This document shows, piece after piece, positions 1 to 5,007 of a stretch of 6,879 nucleotides of DNA. The stretch spans positions 1 to 6,879 of the forward strand of contig CAYMPW010000035.1 in assembly GCA_964392725.1 (NCBI GenBank), given 5' to 3'. This DNA is from CAYMPW01 sp964392725. GTDB taxonomy: Archaea > Thermoplasmatota > Thermoplasmata > Methanomassiliicoccales > Methanomethylophilaceae. The translations under genes and the position numbers were made by a program. Numbering within the stretch: the stretch's first letter is position 1; the number at the start of each line of letters is the position of its first letter. The notes beneath the pieces are model-generated. The model saw nothing but the letters and a program-made list of their open reading frames with translations. It did not search any database and had not been told where the DNA came from.

Positions 1-3
1 GTA

Positions 4-79
4 TGGTGCCGTGAGCCGGGCTCGAACCAGCGACTTCATGATCTTCAGTCATGCACTCTCCCAACTGAGTTACCACGGC
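4..79 (-). tRNA. tRNA-Phe (GAA), CCA end encoded
   Basis: Read on the minus strand this folds into a full 76-nt cloverleaf. The acceptor stem is GCCGTGG/TCACGGC (last pair G-U), the D stem ACTC/GAGT, the anticodon stem CATGA/TCATG with the 7-nt loop CTGAAGA, and the T arm GCTGG-TTCGAGC-CCGGC. The discriminator is A and CCA is encoded. The anticodon is GAA, which decodes Phe. Position 37 is G and 36-38 read A-G-A. Bacterial tRNA-Phe normally has A36-A37-A38, the MiaA target, while G37 is the substrate for the wyosine pathway of archaea and eukaryotes. This points to an archaeon. An encoded CCA is common in bacteria but occurs in some archaeal tRNAs. There is no intron. It lies 45 nt beyond the stop of the small membrane-protein gene on the same strand. 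Confidence 0.97.
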
Positions 80-103
80 GTAATTCCCCCAACAAAGTAA
101 TCT

Positions 104-111
104 TATTATAA
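104..111 (-). promoter_or_regulatory. TATA-like box of the tRNA-Phe promoter
   Basis: The minus strand reads TTATAATA here, in the short gap between the membrane-protein gene and tRNA-Phe. The box lies about 25-32 nt upstream of the mature tRNA 5' end, so an archaeal TBP-type promoter would start transcription at or very near that end. If the organism were bacterial, the same bases would be a perfect TATAAT -10 with a leader of about 18 nt, but at 17-nt spacing the -35 position reads GAAAAA, which is not a credible -35. The lack of a -35 and the spacing favour the archaeal reading. The rest of the 45-nt gap shows no terminator or other structure. Confidence 0.5.
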
Positions 112-124
112 GGTTTTGGTTCCT

Positions 125-457
125 TTATTTTTCTGGCATTTTCCCTTTTGTCACAGGCAAAGGTTTGTTTTTACGACCAGATTTGCGTCCTTCTGAAACT
201 TTATGGAAGCATTGGATGCAATTTTCAGTATTTTCTGCCATAAAAATCAAAGAATAGTTGCGATACATCACAGGAACGCAAGCTGCGAACACGATGCACA
301 TTACCAAAGCGAGTATGCAGTTGATGTAATCTGTGAACTCCACTTTGGGAGCCCACAGATCTACAAACCGTGAAAAGTAGAAGAATACCACTGCGGCGGC
401 TCCCGATAAAATGGCGGGAATTATGACACCAATCGCAGCGAGTTTTTCTTCAGACAT
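125..457 (-). CDS. Small two-helix membrane protein of unknown function, coupled to gyrA
   Basis: I do not recognise this 110-residue protein. It has an acidic N-terminus (MSEEK), a first hydrophobic helix at about residues 7-29, a short polar loop (30-43) and a second helix at about 44-66. A strongly basic tail follows (about 84-110, rich in K and R). By the positive-inside rule both ends would be cytoplasmic. A C80-x-x-C83-x-H85 group sits just after the second helix. It could bind metal or be incidental. There is no signal peptide and no enzyme motif. The start chosen is ATG at 457 because GGAG (466-463) lies 5 nt upstream. A GTG at 463 would overlap that ribosome site and is unlikely. The gene begins 2 nt after the gyrA stop, which is strong operon context, and tRNA-Phe follows. 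A role in topology or the nucleoid cannot be inferred from position alone. Confidence 0.8.
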   Translation of the reverse strand: MSEEKLAAIGVIIPAILSGAAAVVFFYFSRFVDLWAPKVEFTDYINCILALVMCIVFAACVPVMYRNYSLIFMAENTENCIQCFHKVSEGRKSGRKNKPLPVTKGKMPEK

Positions 458-459
458 CT

Positions 460-2964
460 TCACTCCTCTGTTTCCGGCTTAGGCTCGTTATCGGCTTCGT
501 CTTCGAGTATAGAAGACATCAAAGGTTCCACAGCCGTAATCTTGTCATCGTTACGCATGTCCATAACCCTTACGCCCATTGTGTTGCGTCCGGTGATACG
601 GATTTCGTTAACCATGATACGGATGATTTTTCCCTGTTTGCTTGTAACAAGAAGTTCATCGGTTTCCGAAACTTTGCGAACGGATACGACATTGCCGTTT
701 CTTTCGGTTGTCTTGATTGTAAAGACTCCTTTTCCGCCACGCTTGGTCTTGCGGTAATCGTCAACGTTGGAAATCTTTCCGTATCCGTTTTCGGTAACCG
801 TAAGAAGCATGTCTTCGGATTTTACAACGGCCATAGAAACGACGTAATCTCCTTTGTTGAGAGTTACACCTTTTACACCCATTGTGTCCCTTCCTGTGGG
901 GCGTGCATCGGCTTCATCGAATCTTACGGCCTGTCCGTTGCCTGTTGCGATGATGATCTCGTCTGTTCCGTCTGTTATGGCGGTTTCTACGAGCTCGTCG
1001 TCATCTTCCAATTTGATGGCTTTGATACCTTTGCTACGTACGTTTCCGTACATATCAAGAGGTGTTTTCTTGAAGATACCGTTTCTTGTACAGAATGCCA
1101 TATAGCGATCGGAGCTGAATTCGCTTACACACAACGTTGTCATCACTTTCTCGCCTTCTTCCAAATCAGAAAGCATGTTTATGATTGGCTTTCCACGAGA
1201 TTGTCTGCTTCCTTCGGGTATTCTGTATCCCTTGAGCCAATGGAGACGTCCGTGGTTGGTGATGAACATAATATAATCATGAGAAGATGTAACGAACATA
1301 CTGATTACGTTGTCTTCTTCCTTGGTTTGCATGCCCATAAGGCCTACACCGCCACGTCCCTGTTGACGATATGTGTTCAACGGAATGCGTTTGATGTAAT
1401 TGTCGGATGTGATTGTAATAACCACATCTTCCTTGGGAATAAGATCTTCCTCGTCGATATCAAGCGCGTTCGGATCAATGAATGTTTTACGTTCGTCTCC
1501 GTGAGTCTCTTTCATCTCTGTGAGTTCTGTTCTTATGATATCCATAACTCTTGATTCGTTTCCGAGAATGTCCTTCAAATCCTTCATGAGTTCTATTAAT
1601 GCATCGTACTCGTCTTTGAGTGAATCGATTTCAAGTCCTGTAAGTTTCTGAAGCCTCATATCAAGAATTGCTTTTGCCTGTTCTTCGTCGATATCCAATA
1701 AGTCTCTAAGTCCCGCGTTAGCAGTGGGTCCGTCGGGAGATGCGCGAATAAGAGCTATGGTTTCGTCAAGCATATTGAGTGCTTTCATCAAACCTTCGAG
1801 AATGTGATACCTCTTTTCTGCCTGTTCCAAATCGAACTGAGTTCTGCGAACAATGACTTCTTTCCTGTGGTTGAGATAATGGGTCAAAAGTTCTCTGAGT
1901 CCCAAAAGACAGGGTTTATTGTTTACGAGAGCCAAATTAATGATACCATATGTGGTTTGCATGTTTGTTCTCTTGAACAGATTCTCAAGAACAACGTTTT
2001 CAATCGCATCTCTGTGAAGTTCGATTACGATACGCATACCACTTCTGTCGGATTCATCGCGAAGATCGGTGATTCCTTCGATTTCTTTGTTTGTTACACG
2101 GTCTGCAATCTGTTCGATAAGTGCGGATTTGTTAACCTGATACGGAATTTCGTCCACGACAATCCTTGTTTTGCCGTTGCCCATTTCTTCCATGTGGGTA
2201 TTTGCACGGACTTTGATTTTTCCGCGACCTGTTGTGTATGCTGAAATGATTCCAGAAAGACCATAAATTGTTCCCCCTGTGGGGAAATCTGGACCGTGCA
2301 CAAATTCCATGAGGTCGATTACTTCTGCATCGGGATTATCGATGAAATGAATAAGCGCATTAGCAACCTCTGTAAGGTTGTGAGGTGGCATTTTTGTTGC
2401 CATACCGACTGCGATACCATCGGATCCGTTAACCAAAAGATTAGGGAATTTTGCTGGAAGTACAGAGGGCTCCTTAAGAGATCCGTCAAAGTTATCGATG
2501 AAATCTACCGTATTCTTATCCAAATCTGCGAGCAAATCGCTTGAAATCTTGGAAAGACGTGCTTCCGTGTAACGCATTGCTGCTGCGGAGTCACCGTCGA
2601 CTGAACCAAAGTTACCCTGTCCGTCTACAAGAGGATATCTCAATGAGAAGGGCTGAGCCATTCTGACCATTGCTTCGTATGCCGCAGAGTCACCGTGAGG
2701 GTGGTACTTACCGAGAACTTCTCCGACTACTCTTGCGGATTTCTTGTGAGGGCGGTTGTAAGGCAGACCCATGTCGTGCATTGCATACAGAATCTTTCTG
2801 TGTACGGGCTTAAGACCGTCACGCACGTCAGGAAGTGCCCTTCCGACGATAACACTCATCGAATAATCGATGTAGGAGCGTTTCATTTCTTTTTCTATGC
2901 TCTGATTTACGATTCTGGATTCTGTAGGTTGAACATCCATGCCGATACTTTCTTCTCCATCCAT
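460..2964 (-). CDS. gyrA: DNA gyrase subunit A
   Basis: This subunit cleaves and rejoins DNA and wraps it, acting with GyrB as A2B2 to introduce negative supercoils using ATP. The protein is 834 residues, normal for GyrA. The breakage-reunion domain spans about 20-500. It contains the quinolone-region motif GDSAAYE (91-97, with Ser93 and Glu97 equivalent to E. coli Ser83 and Asp87) and AAMRYTEARL with catalytic Arg131-Tyr132. The C-terminal beta-pinwheel spans about 510-815. Its blade-1 GyrA box is QGRGGVG (535-541) and a second box-like TKRGGKG lies at 740-746. The tail is acidic. I chose ATG 2964, 4 nt after the gyrB stop, because GTGAT (possible 16S pairing) precedes it and TATCATGGATGG is identical to the gyrB start region. 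An ATG at 2976 would overlap gyrB by 8 nt and add 4 residues (838 in all). No quinolone-resistance substitution is evident at Ser93. Confidence 0.98.
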   Translation of the reverse strand: MDGEESIGMDVQPTESRIVNQSIEKEMKRSYIDYSMSVIVGRALPDVRDGLKPVHRKILYAMHDMGLPYNRPHKKSARVVGEVLGKYHPHGDSAAYEAMVRMAQPFSLRYPLVDGQGNFGSVDGDSAAAMRYTEARLSKISSDLLADLDKNTVDFIDNFDGSLKEPSVLPAKFPNLLVNGSDGIAVGMATKMPPHNLTEVANALIHFIDNPDAEVIDLMEFVHGPDFPTGGTIYGLSGIISAYTTGRGKIKVRANTHMEEMGNGKTRIVVDEIPYQVNKSALIEQIADRVTNKEIEGITDLRDESDRSGMRIVIELHRDAIENVVLENLFKRTNMQTTYGIINLALVNNKPCLLGLRELLTHYLNHRKEVIVRRTQFDLEQAEKRYHILEGLMKALNMLDETIALIRASPDGPTANAGLRDLLDIDEEQAKAILDMRLQKLTGLEIDSLKDEYDALIELMKDLKDILGNESRVMDIIRTELTEMKETHGDERKTFIDPNALDIDEEDLIPKEDVVITITSDNYIKRIPLNTYRQQGRGGVGLMGMQTKEEDNVISMFVTSSHDYIMFITNHGRLHWLKGYRIPEGSRQSRGKPIINMLSDLEEGEKVMTTLCVSEFSSDRYMAFCTRNGIFKKTPLDMYGNVRSKGIKAIKLEDDDELVETAITDGTDEIIIATGNGQAVRFDEADARPTGRDTMGVKGVTLNKGDYVVSMAVVKSEDMLLTVTENGYGKISNVDDYRKTKRGGKGVFTIKTTERNGNVVSVRKVSETDELLVTSKQGKIIRIMVNEIRITGRNTMGVRVMDMRNDDKITAVEPLMSSILEDEADNEPKPETEE
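463..466 (-). promoter_or_regulatory. Shine-Dalgarno site deciding the small-gene start
   Basis: The minus strand reads AGAGGAGTGAAGATG. GGAG is 5 nt from the ATG at 457 but overlaps the GTG at 463, so the site selects the ATG. It sits inside the last gyrA codons (Glu-Glu), so ribosomes finishing gyrA can reinitiate on it directly. Confidence 0.65.
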
Positions 2965-2968
2965 GATA

Positions 2969-4864
2969 TCACACATCCAGGTTTACGACGTCGTGAGCAT
3001 GCGAAATAATGAACTCTCTACGGGGTTCGACTTCATCTCCCATCAAAATGGAGAACAGTTCATCCGCGATGATTGCGTCATCGATACGTACTTTTTTCAT
3101 AATGCGTGTTTCGGGGTTCATTGTAGTATCCCACAACTGCTGGGGATTCATTTCTCCGAGACCTTTGTATCTGCTTACATTTGCGCCCTGTCCGAGTTCT
3201 TCGACGGCCGCTGCCATTTCTTCTTCTGTGTAAGCGTAAATTTCTTTTTTGCCTTTGTAAACTCTGTAAAGAGGAGGCATTGCGATGTAAACGTGACCGT
3301 TTTCCACAAGAGGTCTCATCTGCCTGTAAAAGAGTGTAAGAAGCAATGTTCCGATATGAGCTCCATCGACATCCGCATCAGTCATGATAACAACGTTGTG
3401 ATACCTGATTTTTGAGACATCGAAATCACTTCCGATACCGCCGCCGATTGCGATAACTAAATTCTTAATTTCTTCATGGGACAAGAGCTTATCAGGTCTT
3501 GCTTTCTCCACGTTAAGAATCTTACCACGAAGGGGCAAAATAGCCTGGAACATCCTGTCGCGTCCCTGCTTTGCGCTTCCGCCTGCGGATTCTCCTTCCA
3601 CGATGTACAATTCACATTTGGCAGGATCGCGTCCAGAGCAGTCTGCCAATTTACCGGGGAGGTTCATACTCTCAAAGGCGCCTTTGCGTCTAACGAGTTC
3701 TTTTGCTTTCCTTGCGGCTTCTCTTGCCTGTAAAGAGGAAACACACTTCTTGATGATCGTTTCCGCCACAGAAGGGTTTTCAAGGAAGAATTCAGCCAAT
3801 TTTTCGTTCATCAAAGAGGCTACGGCCCCCTGTGCTTCGCTGTTACCCAATTTTGTTTTGGTTTGACCCTCGAACTGAGGCTCAGGGACCTTTACGCTGA
3901 GAACAGCAGTAATTCCTTCGCGGACATCGTTTCCTTCGAAAGTTATGTCTTTGGAAAGGCCTGTGCGCTTTCCATAATCATTAATTGTTTTTGTGAGCGC
4001 GGTTCTGAATCCCGTTACGTGGGTACCGCCTTCGGTGGTGTTGATAGTATTAACATAAGAATTAACAGAATCAGTATATCCGTCGGTATATTGAATCGCG
4101 ACTTCGATTTCAATATTTTCGCGTAGTCCAGACATGTGGATGGGATTTGCATGAATGGGTGCTTTTGATCTGTTGAGATATTGTACGAATTCGGAAACCC
4201 CTCCTTCGTAGTGGAATTCATCATGGCGATCGGATCTTGCGTCATCGAAATGAATAGTTACTTCCTTGTTGAGGAATGCTTTTTCACGGAATCTGCTCTG
4301 CAAAATATCGTAATCGAATTCCACGGTTTCGAAAATTTCATCGTCGGGGAAGAATGTAATCGTTGTTCCCGTTTCGTCGGACTCTCCTATTGTTTCCACG
4401 GGGCCATCGGGTATACCGCGCTGATATGACTGTCTCCAGATTTTTCCTTCTCTACGGATTACGGCTTCCAATTTTACAGAAAGTGCGTTTACGACCGAAA
4501 CACCGACTCCGTGAAGACCTCCGGATACTTTGTAGCTGTTTTTGTTGAATTTACCGCCTGCGTGAAGATCTGTAAGGCAGACTTCAAGTGCGGATTTGTT
4601 TTCCGCGTGATTCCAACCTGTGGGAATTCCTCTTCCGTCGTCTACAACGGTTATAGATCCGTCTTCGTTTATGGTAACATTAATTTTCGTTGCGAAACCA
4701 GCCATGGTTTCATCGATACAGTTGTCTACAATTTCGTAAACGAGATGGTGAAGACCTCTTCCATCCGTACTTCCGATATACATACCGGGTCTGAGCCTAA
4801 CCGCTTCAAGACCTTTAAGCGCGACAATACTGTCCGCTCCGTAATCATTCTCTTGCCCATCCAT
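2969..4864 (-). CDS. gyrB: DNA gyrase subunit B
   Basis: This is the ATPase and TOPRIM subunit of gyrase. It captures the transported DNA segment and supplies the Mg2+ site for cleavage by GyrA. The protein is 631 residues, the short form without the ~170-residue insert of E. coli GyrB. The GHKL ATPase motifs are YEIVDNCIDE (catalytic Glu44, Asn48), DDGRGIP (75-81) and GGLHGVG (116-121 region). The transducer lysine loop QTKTKLG is at 334-340. TOPRIM has VEGESAGGSAKQGRDR (Glu423), then PLRGKILNVEKAR and TDADVDGAH (Asp496, Asp498, Asp500). The C-terminal YKGLGEMNPQQLW is at 566-578. ATG 4864 is chosen because GGAG lies 8 nt upstream and the family N-terminus begins here. The frame stays open upstream to 5146, but that stretch has no GyrB similarity and lies over thiC. 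Residue Glu425 replaces the Asp (E. coli 426) more usual in EGDSAGG. gyrB is first in the operon with gyrA. Confidence 0.98.
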   Translation of the reverse strand: MDGQENDYGADSIVALKGLEAVRLRPGMYIGSTDGRGLHHLVYEIVDNCIDETMAGFATKINVTINEDGSITVVDDGRGIPTGWNHAENKSALEVCLTDLHAGGKFNKNSYKVSGGLHGVGVSVVNALSVKLEAVIRREGKIWRQSYQRGIPDGPVETIGESDETGTTITFFPDDEIFETVEFDYDILQSRFREKAFLNKEVTIHFDDARSDRHDEFHYEGGVSEFVQYLNRSKAPIHANPIHMSGLRENIEIEVAIQYTDGYTDSVNSYVNTINTTEGGTHVTGFRTALTKTINDYGKRTGLSKDITFEGNDVREGITAVLSVKVPEPQFEGQTKTKLGNSEAQGAVASLMNEKLAEFFLENPSVAETIIKKCVSSLQAREAARKAKELVRRKGAFESMNLPGKLADCSGRDPAKCELYIVEGESAGGSAKQGRDRMFQAILPLRGKILNVEKARPDKLLSHEEIKNLVIAIGGGIGSDFDVSKIRYHNVVIMTDADVDGAHIGTLLLTLFYRQMRPLVENGHVYIAMPPLYRVYKGKKEIYAYTEEEMAAAVEELGQGANVSRYKGLGEMNPQQLWDTTMNPETRIMKKVRIDDAIIADELFSILMGDEVEPRREFIISHAHDVVNLDV

Positions 4865-4870
4865 GATAAA

Positions 4871-4886
4871 ATCTCCGCGCGGATAT
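4871..4886 (-). repeat. Imperfect palindrome over the gyrB ribosome site
   Basis: The sequence contains the perfect 10-bp palindrome TCCGCGCGGA (4874-4883). It is extended by two more matched pairs beyond one mismatch, giving 16 nt. In RNA it could form AU/x/UCC-GCGC-GGA/x/AU with GGAG in the 3' arm. It may equally be a protein-binding operator just downstream of the expected gyrB transcription start. Function is inferred only. Confidence 0.45.
4873..4876 (-). promoter_or_regulatory. gyrB Shine-Dalgarno site
   Basis: The minus strand reads GCGCGGAGATTTTATCATG, so GGAG is 8 nt from the gyrB ATG. This fixes the start at 4864. The site lies in the 3' arm of a short inverted repeat (4871-4886) that could mask it in the mRNA. 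Confidence 0.7.
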
Positions 4887-4915
4887 ACGCGCCTATATAT
4901 GGGTAGGCTACTCGC

Positions 4916-4924
4916 ATATATAAA
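4916..4924 (-). promoter_or_regulatory. gyrB TATA box
   Basis: The minus strand reads TTTATATAT, matching the archaeal TATA-box consensus. A start about 25 nt downstream would fall near 4892-4898 and give a leader of about 30 nt containing the GGAG site. The bases just upstream are CGCGCG, not the purine-rich BRE usually seen. Read on the plus strand the same bases (ATATATAAA) could also serve thiC, with a start near 4946-4950. Confidence 0.55.
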
Positions 4925-4931
4925 CGCGCGT
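4924..4931. repeat. Palindrome ACGCGCGT next to the gyrB TATA box
   Basis: A perfect 8-bp palindrome of alternating purine and pyrimidine abuts the upstream edge of the gyrB TATA box, where a BRE or a regulator site would lie. Related CG tracts occur at 4887-4892 and 4949-4960. Confidence 0.4.
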
Positions 4932-4935
4932 GAAT

Positions 4936-4981
4936 TATTAAAAATATTATGCGCGCGCATGAGCGGATAATCTGAAATATA
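4936..4981 (+). promoter_or_regulatory. Candidate thiC promoter region
   Basis: Two plus-strand TATA-like stretches lie here: ATTAAAAATA (4936-4945), predicting a start near 4967, and GAAATATAC (4974-4982), predicting a start close to the thiC ATG and thus a nearly leaderless message. Neither matches the consensus well, and the sequence does not decide between them or the shared box at 4916-4924. I see no THI-box motifs of a TPP riboswitch, and the 138-nt gap holds little room for one. Confidence 0.35.
4949..4960. repeat. 12-bp palindrome of alternating CG
   Basis: ATGCGCGCGCAT is its own reverse complement. The strictly alternating pyrimidine-purine run extends from 4948 to 4961 (14 nt). 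Such tracts favour Z-DNA under negative supercoiling. It lies between the gyrB TATA box and thiC, so it could be an operator, a topology-sensitive element or chance. Confidence 0.5.
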
Positions 4982-4987
4982 CCAGAC

Positions 4988-5007
4988 CTCATGTAGAAGG
5001 TCATGAG
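4988..5007 (+). promoter_or_regulatory. Hairpin over the thiC start codon
   Basis: CTCATG (4988-4993) and CATGAG (5002-5007) are perfect 6-bp inverted arms around the 8-nt loop TAGAAGGT. The thiC ATG (5003-5005) lies in the 3' arm and the only Shine-Dalgarno-like bases, AAGGT, are in the loop. A second CATGAG copy at 4958-4963 could pair with the same CTCATG instead. This suggests possible control of initiation, not demonstrated. Confidence 0.35.

Noticed and set aside
80..124. Terminator between the small gene and tRNA-Phe
   Set aside because: Only a 4-bp AAGG/CCTT pairing and no T run on the minus strand. Read-through into the tRNA is possible.
458..463. GTG at 463 as start of the small membrane-protein gene
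   Set aside because: It overlaps the GGAG ribosome site. ATG 457, two codons later, has proper 5-nt spacing.
1804..2244. Plus-strand open frame of 146 codons opposite gyrA
   Set aside because: It lies wholly within a well-conserved gyrA region, is Cys/Phe-rich like a typical antisense shadow, and has no ribosome site or recognisable domain.
2674..2694. Quinolone-resistance mutation in GyrA (Glu at the Asp87 position)
   Set aside because: The key Ser is intact, and Glu at the second position is the natural residue in many lineages such as Bacillus, so it is not evidence of resistance.
2965..2976. ATG 2976 as gyrA start
   Set aside because: Possible, but it has no ribosome-site match and overlaps gyrB by 8 nt. 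ATG 2964 has GTGAT upstream and the same start region as gyrB. Not fully excluded.
2939..3415. Plus-strand open frame of 158 codons opposite gyrB/gyrA
   Set aside because: It is a shadow of the conserved gyrB C-terminus, spans the gyrB/gyrA junction and has no family signature.
4511..4906. Plus-strand open frame opposite the gyrB ATPase region
   Set aside because: It is antisense to conserved GHKL motifs and runs through the gyrB start and ribosome site. No support for coding.
4865..5002. TPP riboswitch before thiC
   Set aside because: I looked for THI-box-like helices and conserved loops and found none. The gap is only 138 nt and is shared with the gyrB promoter.
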